A stretch of 64,000 bases of DNA. Origin: Odobenus rosmarus divergens. Its lineage: Eukaryota; Chordata; Mammalia; Carnivora; Odobenidae. Shown in pieces: positions 47,601-59,150 of this stretch. The notes under the pieces are model-generated. The model was not told the origin of the DNA. It searched no databases and was given only the letters and a program-made list of their open reading frames with translations. Position 1 is the stretch's first letter; the number at the start of each line of letters is the position of its first letter. The position numbers and the translations under genes were made by a program. The stretch covers positions 1,786,340 through 1,850,339 of the forward strand of contig NW_004450398.1 in NCBI RefSeq assembly GCF_000321225.1, written 5' to 3'.

Positions 47601-48489
47601 TTTTTACTCTTTTAAATGAGGAAACAACTCATGTATTTCTGGGGTAGCTAAAAATTACGGAAAAAAGAGAAAAAAGAGAAGACACAGATGAGAAGAAAGC
47701 AGAAATATTAACAATGCTTTTCTCTGGGGTGGGAGGACTGTAGTGATTTTTTTTTTCTTGTACCTTTACAGTTTCTATTGATAAGCTTCTATATTCGGTT
47801 ATGAGCGCACACAGATGAACAGAGTGGGCCTGCAGTGATGGCGGGGCAGAAGACTGGTGACCAGTCCCATCCCTCCCTGTCATCGGCAGCTCATTCCCCA
47901 GGGTCCTGGCGACCTTGCAGGGCGGCTCCCGGACTCGCTGCCACCGCCGCCCCGGAGTTGCTCCGGCTCCCAGACTCGGTGCGCCTCCATCATCATGAGA
48001 TATGGCCCCTTCCCGGGGCGCTGCTCACACACTGGCCACTTTGATTCATCATCTTTCTTACTCTCTGTCCTTTATTTTCCTGCCCTCATTGGCCTTTGAC
48101 TGCTTTTCGGGAGTTTATCATACTGAACTTTTATCCCTTTCCAGGAAACCCTATTCTTTTTTTCTTCCCTCTCACAATTAATAAATAATTGTGAGAGCAC
48201 TTCTTTGGACAGAAGCACATCCTGCCTCCTAAACAGAACGGCTGAAGTGTTTCTTTTGGGCTCCTCCGGGCCTGTGAAGGGCACATGACCTGTCCCAGAG
48301 AAAGAGCATTTTGGTCTGTCGCCACGCTGCGGGGGGAGGGTGCCAGAGGTGTTCTCACTGTGGGAGCTGTTCCGGCCCCCCAGGACCAGGACCGCTGTGC
48401 TTTCCCAGCTCTCTTCTAGGGAGGGGCCAGGCAGGATGGGTGCTGGCCGGGGGTACGGAGTGCTGGGGTACGGACAGGGAAACAGGTAC

Positions 48490-48690
48490 AGTGTAAGAGT
48501 TACAGTGTGGGCTTTGGAGACGGACAGACGGGTTCAAATCCGGCCTGCCACTGTTGGCCTGTGGTGCCCTGAGCTTCCGTTTCCCTGGGTGAAATACGGA
48601 GGAAGTAATCCCTACCTCATGCACAAGTGTGCCTAGGATGGGGATTGGTATGTAGCAAGTGGCCGATAAACAGCAGCAGGCACTGCTAAG
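48490..48690 (+). repeat. MIR
   Basis: GGTTCAAATCCGGCCTGCCAC, CTTCCGTTTCCCTGGGTGAA and CCTACCTCATGCACAAG give a near full-length MIR. Confidence 0.75.
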
Positions 48691-49410
48691 CGGTAGCTCC
48701 AGCCACAGCTCTGAGCATTTCTCTCCAGACAACCTTCACCAGCTTCTACCACGCAAGAAGAGGAGCACCACTGGCTCTAATCATCTCCAAGAAATAACAC
48801 GGAGCCCTCAGGATCACTGGAGTGAGCTGGATAGAGTGGCTGACGTATCGCCTAACCTGCACCAGGAAGGGACTACTGGAGCAATGAACAGGTGTTGTTC
48901 ACCTGTTTTCTGTCTCAAATCCACAACACAAATTGCTTGCCACTTCAGAGGTTTTGAACAAATGCTCAAAGCAGTGATTTTAATACCTTTCTTTCCCAGA
49001 AGCCTTGCTTCTGAGGTCAGACCACAATCAACAGAGATTTCTGGAAAGGTATGAAATGCAAACTTATCTCATAATTTACAGGAAAGGAAAGGGAACAGGA
49101 GACTATTTTACCAGTAAGAACAGAGTCTTTTCTTCAAAGTCAAAAAATAAATGGAAAAAAGGCAAATTTTAGGGAAGAGGAAGTGTGCCAGGTAAGTCTG
49201 CATTGCATCAAGGTTTCCAGATTATTCCTGTGTTGAGGGTTCCAACTTTTTTTTCCACATCCGGACTGCTTTAAGGAAAATGCTGCATAAATTCGACGAT
49301 TTTATGATCAAAATAGGATACAAATGAGATAATCTGGTCTTTAGAAAAAGATGACAGCTTTGTGACAGTCTGACTAGTTCAGAAGTGTTTTTAAACATGT
49401 AACAGCTTTC

Positions 49411-49606
49411 ACGGCATCTGGGTGGCTTAGCTGGTTACGCGTCTTTGTTTCAGGTCATGATTCTGGGGTCCTGGGACTGAGCCCCACATTGGGCTCTCTG
49501 CTAGGCAGGGAGTCTACTTCTCCCTCTCCCTCCGTACCTCCCCCTGCTCACGCTTTCTCTCTCTCTCTCTCTCTCAAATAAATCAGTAAAATCTTAAAAA
49601 AAAAAT
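49411..49606 (+). mobile_element. SINEC, diverged copy
   Basis: Starts ACGGCATCTGGGTGGCTTAG, with CT repeat and AAATAAATCAGTAAAATCTT before the poly(A). Flanks AACAGCTTTC and AACAGTTTTC are an imperfect duplication. Decayed head bases suggest an older copy. Confidence 0.9.
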
Positions 49607-49614
49607 ACAACAGT

Positions 49615-49750
49615 TTTCTCAAAATATACTTCACATACTGTATAATCTACGGATTTAAAAGGTTACAATCCGATGGTTTTTAGTCTATTCACAGAACTGT
49701 GCATCCATCACTACCATCAATTTTTGAACACTTCCGACCCCCTTCTAACT
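49615..49750 (-). mobile_element. L1 fragment (antisense), abutting SINEC
   Basis: GATGGTTTTTAGTCTATTCAC, AGAACTGTGCATCCATCAC and CATCAATTTTTGAACAC match the antisense of an L1/HAL1 3' region. Confidence 0.5.
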
Positions 49751-50269
49751 AGCTGTGACTGTAACCTGCAGCAGGGGCTACAAACACGTTTACCCCCAGT
49801 TACACGAATAAGTCTATAGCCCGGCCTTTTAAAGACCCTCCCAACTCCAGATTCTGCCCTTTGTTCCCCTGCGTGTGGCATGAAACATTCTGTTCTTCAC
49901 ATCAGGCCCGAGCCCATGAACTTCTACTCCAAAAGAATTCAACAGAAACATGTCCTGGTTCAAATTCTTCCTTCCATGCTCTTTGCTCACACGGGAAGAG
50001 ACCTGGGTCATTGCTGGGAATGCCGGCTGAACCCCTTCCTAGGAAACAGGACTGGGCTCTGCACCCCGCTTAGCTGGCCAGGGCAGAAAGTGACAACAAA
50101 GGGGAATTCTGTGCACCAACTGGTGGCAGGTTATCACCTGGACAGCAATGTTTTCATTCCTTGGGGATCTGGGCAGCCTGTGGGCCCAGGCATCAACGGC
50201 TCTCCTGTCTGTGTGGACTCCTTTCTGGGATGGATTCCTGCCCAGCCTGGCTCCTCCATTTCCTCCCAG

Positions 50270-50490
50270 GCCAACAACCCTTCCTCAGAGATGCTTTCCT
50301 ACACTGCCTGTCCAGGTCATATCCCTCTGTTGCATACTATCCCAGCTCTCAGCTGCTTCCTTCAGGGCCCTGATCAGGGTTGACATCTCTGGCATCCACA
50401 GTACCTGGAAGCTCCAAAGGGACTAGTCAGTTCAGCATACACCCTGAGTCCACAGTGAACAATGTCTAACACATAAAGCGGGTACTGAAG
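50270..50490 (+). repeat. Probable L2 fragment
   Basis: CTTCCTCAGAGATGCTTTCC and a terminal AATGTCTAACACATAAAGCGG resemble L2 3' sequence; the middle is diverged. Confidence 0.45.
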
Positions 50491-50495
50491 ATCTC

Positions 50496-50628
50496 TTGGT
50501 CCCATCCATCCACCAATCCCTCTCTCTTCCTCTATATCCATCCACGCCCCACTCACCCACCCATCCACCCACCCATTCAACCATCCATCCATTCATCCAT
50601 CCACCTACCTACTCACCCATCCAATACC
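50496..50628. repeat. (CCAT/CCAC)n imperfect microsatellite
   Basis: CATC, CACC and CATT tetramers with several interruptions. Confidence 0.9.
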
Positions 50629-50639
50629 CTCCAAGCACT

Positions 50640-51200
50640 ATCTACATGGTATACCCCCCAGTGCAGCTCCAGGAGCTGGGCATTTAGCAGAAAACAAAAC
50701 ACAGAGTCTGCTCCCTTGGAGCTTATAGTTCAATAATGGGCTGGGAAGGACAGGGTGTGGGGTGGGCAGACAATGAAGAAATAGAAAATGTTGGGAGGAA
50801 AGGAGTGCTATGAAGAGAACTGAGCGGGGCAGCAACATCTGGAGTGCCGGGGGTGGGGCAGGGCCGTGAGTTACACACGAGGGTCAGAAAGAGCCGCGAG
50901 ACAGGGAGCTCTGACGAACTCTAAGGCAGTGAAGACAGCCACGCAGGTACCTGGGATCAGAGCGCTCAGTGCAGGGGCTGGAAGGCGGGCAGGCTGGGCC
51001 ACGACAAGGCTCAGCCAGGGGCTCCTGTGGCTGCCCTGGAGTTGGCCAGGGGGACAGTGGGGAGATGTGAGGTCTTGAGGGTCTAGACTGTGTGGGATCT
51101 TGGGGGCCACTCTAAGGAATCTGGCTTTCATTGTGAGTGAAAGGGGAGCCAGCGACGGAAGGATTTAAGCAGAAGACACACATGATCTGACTTAACACTT
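50640..51200 (+). repeat. Ancient interspersed repeat, family not assigned
   Basis: CCCTTGGAGCTTATAGTTC, GGCCACTCTAAGGAATCTGGC, TTTAAGCAGAAGACACACATG and ATCTGACTTAACAC follow a pattern met many times in mammalian genomes. Similar pieces seem present at about 2290-2620 and 4330-4400. I cannot name the family. Confidence 0.4.
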
Positions 51201-51302
51201 TTAGCTAAGGTGCTGGGAACAGACTGAAGAGGCCTGGGCGTGGGGGGTGGGGAGGTGGGCGGAGGTCGGCAGGGTGATCAGGAGGATTCTGAAGGCCAAG
51301 GT

Positions 51303-51492
51303 CGGGAGTCAGCAAACAATATCCTGCAGGCCAAATCCCAAATCCCCCAGTGGGGCTGTTTACTGGATGGGGCCATGCCTGCTCATTTACATATCATCAG
51401 GGGCTCTTTGGCTGCAATGGCAGAGTCAGACTGGGACAAGTAGCACGTGGCCAGTAAAGCCTAAAATATTGACTACCGGGCCCTTTAAGGTA
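51303..51492 (-). mobile_element. MER20-like fragment
   Basis: GTCAGCAAACAATATCCTGC, GGCCAAATCCC, CAGTAAAGCCTAAAATATTG and CCGGGCCCTTTAAGG follow the MER20 order, more diverged than the copy at 33.6 kb. Confidence 0.65.
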
Positions 51493-51899
51493 AGTGAGTC
51501 AATCCCAGCCTAGGAGATGGGGTACAGTGGTGGGAGGGACTGGATCCTGAGCATGTTTTGCAGGTGCACTAACAGGCCTGGTGAGGACTAGTGCTTGGGT
51601 CTCCAGCTGCTCTATGTGAGAGCTGGTTTTCAGCTGCTGCTTCTTTCCAACTAAGTGCAGGTCATCAGATCCCATGGGTGGCCCAGCCTGGGGCTGGCCC
51701 CTGTGAATGACCCTGTCTTCCTGCTGCCAGGCTGGTGTGTGGTCAGTTTAGAGGGCAGCCTTTGGCACCAGCGCCCTCCTGCCCCAATTTGAAGCCCATC
51801 AGCAGCCCCCGTGGGCTCCTTGACGAAGTCCAAGATAGTCAACCCTGCATGGGAGGTCATTCCCACATGGCCTCATCTCCTGCTGTCTCCTGCCCCACA

Positions 51900-52240
51900 C
51901 ATCTCAGGCTGCTTGCAGGACCCACATGCATACCATGGTTTTCGTAGCCAAGAGCCCTGCCATCATCTGCCCAGGACGCACCCTGTTTAACCTGGCCCAT
52001 CCATCAAGACCTTCTTCTAGAGCCCTCCTTGCCCTCCAGTTCTGGCTGGGCTGATGTCCCTGTCCTAGGCTCCCACACCATTGCAGCAAGGATCAAACTG
52101 CGTAGTGATAGTGCGTTCCCCAGGACACCATGAACTCCTGGAAGGCAAGGCCCATCCAGAACCTTCTACGTACTCCCCGGTTCTTGGCAGAGCATGGTGT
52201 AGAGCTGTGCTCATGACAGGTGTCCTGAAAGCATGTTGAG
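51900..52240 (+). repeat. Probable L2 fragment
   Basis: ACACCATGAACTCCTGGAAGGC and TTCTTGGCAGAGCATGGTG fit a diverged L2 3' end. Confidence 0.4.
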
Positions 52241-53504
52241 CACTGGTCTCTCCGGAAACTGAGCCCAGGGCACCAGATAGATCTGCTCTCAAACCCTGAA
52301 TGTCCCAGTACTCCAAACTCACTAAGGAGCAGCTGCTCTGATGGAGGAGAGAGCCCATCTGAGCATGACCCCAGCCCACTTAGTTGTCCATCCATCTCTG
52401 GGCTACAGTTGACAGGGCTGGTCACATCAGATCTATGGAGAAGGGACCTCAGTCATGCTGGGCCCCATGCTGCACAAGCCAATGGTAGGAGCGCAGTGAA
52501 GATTTGTGGATTAAAGAAATGACAATCAGGCCACAGCATCTGACCCCAGCGGTCACCCAGCCCCTCTTGTTAAGCCACCTAAGAAATTCAGTGAGATCTC
52601 TTCATCTCTAATAGTGTTCTCAAGACTGGATGGCCTTTAGAATGAGCCAGGGAGCTTCAAAAAACACCAATGACGCTCTCCTCACTCTGATTTAACTGGC
52701 ATTGGGCTTTTCAAATTCTCTCAAGGCAATTCTAGAAATGCGTAGCCAGAGCTGAGGGCCACACGCAGGGTTAGGCTGGTTCAGCCCAGGGCCTCAGGCA
52801 GGAGAAGATCTTGCATGAGCTGGGACTCCATGCTTCTAAAACGCTGTGCCTCTGCCCCCAGGAAACCATGAGGACAGGTCCCGTGGGATTCTCTGGCTGA
52901 GTGCAGGGGCCCTAGTTGACTGACTTTCTGACCACCCAGTTGGCCATCTCACAGAAGCCGTGGGGGTACTGGACTATAGAAGGACAGGTCCACCTGCTCG
53001 CAGGAGCAAGGAGCTGGCCCAAAGCCATGCCCAAACTGAGCAGGCCCTATCACCTCTGGCAACAGGCGAACGAGGCCACTCTCCAGCCTGAGGTCGGAGG
53101 AAAACCCCCAGACACTGCCTGGCGCACTCAGCCCCTCTGCTCCTTGGGGATGGCACTGCTGTGCTTTGTTTGGATGGAGTCCTGACCAAGGCTCAGGGAT
53201 GTGCTTACTCTGAGGTGGATGAAGTGGGATCGGGGGTCAGTCGCCTGAGGGGTTTGTTGGAAAAAAGCCATGCGCCAGGGATAGGAGATACTTGTAAAGT
53301 GCAGTTTGGGGGCTTCTAGCCGTTTGCAAATTAGAGGTCACTAATTCAGAAGTAATTACCATCTCATGGGCTTGTTAGTTACGGGGTGCTGATCCTTCCA
53401 GCAGACCTCTGAGCCGTATCAGTAATAACAGAGGACAGGGAATAAGAGTAAAAATAAGAACACAGAGAGGGAGGCTGGCAAGAGCAGGGGTCGGGGTCAG
53501 GCAG

Positions 53505-53685
53505 AGGTAGGATGGAACACTGGAGTCGCTGACTTGCTGTGTAAGTCTAGGTAAGTTCCTTAACCACCCTGGGCCTCAGGAAACTTCAACTGCAAAATGA
53601 GCAGAGGTCTGCCTCTCCCCAGGCAGGTTCAGAAGGTAAGATAATGAATCCATGGAACATGCTTGGTACAGAGCTGGAAGCACAG
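53505..53685 (+). repeat. MIR
   Basis: GACTTGCTGTGTAAGTCTAGG, TTCCTTAACCACCCTGGGCC and a final ACATGCTTGGTACAG fit MIR. Confidence 0.65.
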
Positions 53686-53799
53686 AAGATGGCCCATCGA
53701 GGGGAGCAATATCACTGTCACAGTGACGGGGACCCTGCCCCATGTCACAGTGATGAGGACCCGGGGGAGCCTGCCCCTGTCACAGGGATGGGGAGCCTG

Positions 53800-54135
53800 G
53801 CCCCTCACTCCGTGCTCAGCTTCCCTGCACACGCTGTCCCCTGCCTGGAATACCTCGTCACCTCCCATCCAGTCTGCTCCGATGAGTCCTCCTGTATCAG
53901 CCCATACCACCCATGCAGGGAAGCCTCCCTGATCCCTACTGGAGAAGACCAAGTTCCCTGTTATTAGCTAATCATTTGCTGGTACACTTATATGAATAAT
54001 GCTGTTATTTTTCCAAGATTGCAAGCTCCATGTGGCAGGGCCATGAGTGTCTGGCTTGCTCATGGCTGTCACCTCAAACCCAACCCAGCACCTCCCGCAC
54101 AACAGATGCTCAATACACGTATGCTAAACAAAGGA
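53800..54135 (+). repeat. L2 3' end
   Basis: CTGCCTGGAATACCTCGTC, AGGGAAGCCTCCCTGATCC, ATTGCAAGCTCCATGTGGC, ending ACAGATGCTCAATACACG: LINE-2 3' end. Confidence 0.7.
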
Positions 54136-54349
54136 CTTCCACAGAAGCCCGTCTGTGTAGAGCCATGACGGCAACGAGCTGAAGAACTCCCCAACCTCAC
54201 ATCACTGAAGAGCTTAACTACATATTAGGCCAGCCTTAGAACCTTCCAGAAAGTTTCTAAATTCACCCCTGACCAGCAGACCTTAAATCTCCACGGCAGA
54301 GCTCTGGTTCTCTGCGGGCACACAAGCGTTCCCCACTGCAGGTCAGCGC

Positions 54350-54400
54350 TTTATTATTATTATTATTATTATTATTAATTAATTAATTTATTTATTTATT
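54350..54400. repeat. (TTA)n-(TTAA)n-(TTTA)n compound repeat
   Basis: TTATTATTATT changing to AATTAATT then TTTATTTATT; the end could be an eroded SINE tail. Confidence 0.92.
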
Positions 54401-55964
54401 GGTAAAAAGAGTTCTGGCTGAGAGCCAGCCCAGGCTGCAAAAAGTAGGAGAAAAAGCTGTTGATACATCACACCTATTGGGCAGATGTCAATTGGTCTGG
54501 GGAAGCCTAGACAACCACTTAGTGCCGCCCGCCATGCACAGGCATCTCAGGCCTGATTCATCAGTGCGCTCTGACAGGCGTGCTCAGAAACCTCTTCTCG
54601 GCCCAGAAGCAAAGCCGGGCCTCTAGGTGGCTTACCTGTCCGCAACTGCTTCCCCCCCGCCAACCCCGCCATGACTTCTGGCACAGCGGACACCTCATTT
54701 CTGTGTCTGCTTCTGCCACATCGGCTGCCGGCTGTACAGGGGCCAGGAACGGAGCTGCGGGAGGTGCTCAGTGCGCACTTGCCAGAAGAATGCATAGTGG
54801 CTGAGGGGGCAGTGGTGTTGGTGGCCCTCGTAGGGCGGGTGCCCAGAGGTCCCCTTGACTGGCAGAGCCTGAGAACACCAGCGAGAACACTTGTGAGTGG
54901 CCTGGGGGAGCTGGGCCAGCTGCCCGGCAAGGGGCTAGAGCCCTGGCCACGAGGCCAGAAGCCCCTGGCCTACCACCCCCGACGTCAACCTGGGCAGGCT
55001 GCTCTAGTCCTCTGGGCCCTGGCTCCCTCCTCTTCAACATCACAGACTGTTACTTACGGGGCTGTTGTGAGGCCCCTTATAGGGTGCTGGCCCAGGGCTA
55101 AGCTCCTGCCCTGGGGAGGGAGGCTCTATTCTACAGAAGAAACTGAGGCTCAGGAGGCTTCCAGAATTTCCTGACAGCACAAAGCTGTCAATGGGTAGGT
55201 GCCAAACAAGCTAGGGGGGCTAACTCCAGGGCATGTGCCCCTACCCTCCTCACGGTGAGAGCTCCCTGGCAGGGCTGTCACACGGTGTAGAGAGCGTGGG
55301 GGCATACTTGTGGCATACGGCAGATGCCTGAATATTGGTAGCTTTTAAGCTGCTTGAGGCTGTGGGTGTTCCAGCAGGCACGAAGGGCCCCTCTGCTGAC
55401 CCAGTGGGGACACAAGGCAGTACAGGGTGTTTTCTGCATCTGCTTTCTGCTGAGGTAGAGGCAAGAGGTCAGAGAGGGGACAAGGAATAGGCCGTGCCTC
55501 TGCTGCACGGGCACTGTTTCAGGATGCCAGAACGCTGCTCTGAGCTGTGGGATGTTTTCCTTGGGCATCAGGCTGGAAATCTGTTTTTTTTTTAAAAAGC
55601 ATTTTTCCAGAATGCCCAAGATTTTATAAACGTCAACTATCTCAGAACATTCTCCAGGATACTAAGGGTAGGGGTGGGAGGCTCATTCCATCAACACCGA
55701 CTCTTCCAGCCACTGGACTGACGCCAGGATTTACGAGGACCCCACCTGAGAGGCTGGGAGTGTGCATCATACCCAGCACCTGAGGCCCAACTGTCAGCCT
55801 GTGAAGTCAACATACTCAGAAAGCCACAACAAAGGGCGACTTGAGCTCAGAAGCTCCAGAGAACCTTTAACTCAACTTAGCAAGAAAGGAAAGAACCCTG
55901 AGCAAGAGATAACCCTTTTCTCAGGAAGCAGGCAGAAGCATTACAAAGGGCAGGAGTTCGAAAC

Positions 55965-56130
55965 CAGACTCAGTATCTCTGGGACCCTGGGTAGGGGCTC
56001 TGCATGTGAGTCTCGCTTGTCCCAGCTGCAAAAGCGGGGTGACATGACAGTTTTTACACATTTCTCTCTTTATTTTATATAAAGTAACTCGCTTAGTGCC
56101 TAGCAAGCACACAGCATGCATTCAATAAAT
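55965..56130 (+). repeat. MIR-like fragment
   Basis: AGTAACTCGCTTAGTGCCTAG and ATGCATTCAATAAATG are the MIR 3' end; the left half is diverged. Confidence 0.45.
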
Positions 56131-56922
56131 GGGACTTTCATCCCAGAGCCTTACGAAGTCTGTGAAGTTAGAAGTATACCACATATGGTATGCACCTGAA
56201 TTTTTACCAAACCTGCACATATTTTCAGAGGAGTCATTGCAAATCATCCGCCAAACTTAGTATTTCATGCAGTTGAAGCATCTAATGCCCAAATCATGTG
56301 ATGATTTCAGGGACTTGAGTTCATGGCAGGCAACAATGGAGACAAAGTGAAATAATTCATCGGCCTCGATTTGCTGGGCTTTGGGATATCTGTTTGCAAT
56401 TACTCTGGGGCTCAAGAACAGGCTGTTTAAGTGTGAAGAGATGTCACAAGACAGCCATTGCTGCCACACTGGGATAATATTGACTTTTGGCCCTCTGGGA
56501 ATCTGAGACGTTGAACAAATAATACTCTGTGTTTCTGGAGAAAAGCACATTCATACAAAATGCCATGGCCGGGCAGCCACAAATAAAGGAAGCTGTACTG
56601 AGTCATGGGATGCTGGCTAGAGAGAGAGAAGAACTGAAGAAAGTCCTAACCCCAGCGGAGATGCCGGGAGGTAGGAGGAGAGCCTATGGGGGGCGGCCAT
56701 CATGCCCTGTCTGCGACAAGCCAAGCGGAGGGCAGGCCAGCCCTTGGAGGCCCCGCACCCACTCCACTGGAAAGGTGCAGTCACCACAGCTCCTGAAGGC
56801 CTCCTGGACAGAACAATATCCCCAAGTAACGAGGATTTTGCTGGCTCACAAGTTGGGATCGTCAAAATGCCCTTGCTTAGCGACATGCACACACAGAAGG
56901 TCCAGACAGAAAGTGAGACTCT

Positions 56923-57125
56923 GGGGCGCCTGGGTGGCTCAGTCGGTTAAGCGACTGCCTTCGGCTCAGGTCATGATCCTGGAGTCCCGGGATCGAGTCC
57001 CACATCGGGCTCCCTGCTCGGCAGGGAGTCTGCTTCTCCCTCTGACCCTATCCCCTCTCGTGTGCTCTCTCTCTCTCATTCTCTCTCTCTCAAATAAATA
57101 AAATCTTTAAAAAAAAAAAAAAAAA
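56923..57125 (+). mobile_element. SINEC, young-looking copy
   Basis: Intact head GGGGCGCCTGGGTGGCTCAG, A and B box regions (GGATCGAGTCCC), CT-rich section, AATAAATAAAATCTTT and an uninterrupted poly(A) of about 18. It is flanked by a perfect 15-bp duplication AGAAAGTGAGACTCT at 56908-56922 and 57126-57140. Confidence 0.96.
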
Positions 57126-57289
57126 AGAAAGTGAGACTCTTTGATAGCTTGCCTTAAACTAGCCCTGGGAGCCTCTCTCTCCCTCCACCCACATACTTCA
57201 TTGGCCACCAAGTCCTGTTAGGGCCGCAGCCCTAGATATTTCTGGACTCACTTCACGGTTACTTGCTCTAGGGAAATCCTTGCGCAACG

Positions 57290-57565
57290 GTGCGCAGAGC
57301 GCTCGTTATTTAAGGACAAAAAATTGGCCCCAACCTGAACGTCCGTCAGTGGGGGCCTGGCTAAATAAACAGGGGTTTGCCCACACGACGGACTGCTCAG
57401 CAGCAATAAAAATGAAAGCGGGCACTCTTATGAACTAACAGGAAAAAAAACCCCAAGGTGTACTGTTGAGTGAAAACAGTGATTGTTTGTGTGGGAAAAC
57501 ACACAAAGGCCTTGCAACACTGTAGTACAAGCGGAGGACGGACATACACAGAGAAAGGTATAGAA
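57290..57565 (+). mobile_element. Old L1M fragment
   Basis: CCAACCTGAACGTCCGTCAG, GGCTAAATAAACAGGGG and CAGCAATAAAAATGAAAGCG follow the order of an ancient L1 3' region. It is not coding. Confidence 0.6.
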
Positions 57566-58804
57566 GGAGGTGCGCCAAGCTGAGTGAGGGAGGACCTCTG
57601 TGGAGAGACCGCTTCTCATCCCTGCCAAGGGCACAGCACCACCCACCGCGCAGGTGCGGCGCGCCAACCCAAGGGTGGAGCGGGCCTTCCGTCTCTCTTC
57701 TGCCCTTCCTGACTCCAGAGAGGCAAAACCCAAGTCCCCGACTCCTCACTCCTTGGCCTTAGCACCTCCTAGGGCACACTCAGCAGTGCCACTTAGTTGG
57801 CATCGCATCCTCTGGGATCCCAAGGCAGGCACTATGACTGGTCCTTGGGAAGTGGTAAAGTGGTCCTCAAACCCAGTTCCATGGGGGACCCTGGCGTTCC
57901 TGAAGCTATTTCACAGATATTTTAAGGTAAAAAATCAAATCAAGGTGGTCTTCTTCCAATTCACAGATAAAATAAAGGGTTAGGGTATTCTCATCTCTGG
58001 GTTTTACCCCACTAACGAGGCTTTGATCCTTACCATTTGCTATCACTTGTCTGTTCGTGAGAGCCTGCAGGTGGTAGAACAAATGACTCAGCAGCAAAAA
58101 ATAAACATCTATAGAAAAAGGCTCATAAAATTTTTTCAAATTATTTTACGGGCTTTTCCTTTGGATGCAGACACTTGTGTCCACAAAATACAGTCATGTT
58201 CTCTACTGGTTTCCATGCTCCTGGCTCATGCTATTGGATGGAATACAATAGTTCACAGGGTTCCCAAAGCACACCTGATTCCCAGGTGTTCTGCCCCCCA
58301 ACACGGGTTCATGGAATGGGCGAGATGCTCCCCTTCCCCGAGCTCAGGTTTCCTGGTCTGCCCACTGAGGAGTGGCACGGGCCTCCCAGGGCTGTCGCGT
58401 GGTTGCTCGGGAACTGTCCAGCTCAGGCAGACGTGAAGTAAGCGATGGTGGTCAGTATCTCGGGGAGCGTGGCTGTGCTGGGCTTTGGCCAGAGATCTCT
58501 GCTCTTCTCTGGCCCTGGCTCTGCCTCTAGAAGATAAGGGGTCTCAGGCACATCCCAGAACGACAATCCTCATGGCCCTTTGGCAGGAGGTAAATTCTGC
58601 CCTAGTGTTTTATCAGCACCCGATGAAAAGTCTTTCTAAATGAGCAAATCTGTGCAACAGTTGGTGTGTCTTTGTTATTTACAGCAGAAGGAGCTGCTGG
58701 ATGATTAACTTTGTGCAAACTGATTTAACACATAGAAAGGGAACCTATTATTTAGGGTGCCCAGGGTCAGCCCTGACTAATAACAATGACAATAAAAAAT
58801 ACTG

Positions 58805-59150
58805 AGAGCCTAACCTTCGCTGCACACTGCACACGCGTGAGGCGTCCTGCTAGGCACTTATGTGAATTAACTCCTATCATGCTCACGACAGCCTAATGAG
58901 GTGGGTGACATTTTCATCCCCGTTTTTTTTTTCTTTTGAATTGTGGTAAAATACATATAACCTAAAAATTACCATCTTAACTATTTTTTGTGTACAGTTC
59001 AGTAGCGTTAAGCACATTCACATTTTTTCTATGAATAAACACACACACGGGGCGAACCAACCGGCCCAAGGCCACGTAATGAGTCTAAGGTGGGGCCAGG
59101 ACTTGGACCCGAGCTGTCTGCTCCAGGCCTGTGCTAAGCCACCTGCTTCT
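58805..59150 (-). repeat. MIR, split by an L1 fragment
   Basis: Left part: GTCCTGCTAGGCACTTATGTG and CTAATGAGGTGGGTGACATT. Right part: CCCAAGGCCACGTAATGAGTC and GGGCCAGGACTTGGACCC. Together they read as an antisense MIR core interrupted at 58926-59060. Confidence 0.6.
58926..59060 (-). mobile_element. L1 3' fragment inserted into a MIR
   Basis: Poly(T) edge, then AATTGTGGTAAAATACATATAACC and GTGTACAGTTCAGTAGCG, a common antisense L1M 3' segment. MIR-like sequence lies on both sides. Confidence 0.6.

Noticed and set aside
54547..54930. 127-codon minus-strand frame as a possible upstream CLEC16A exon
   Set aside because: The translation does not match any part of CLEC16A that I recall, and no matching phase-1 donor was found.
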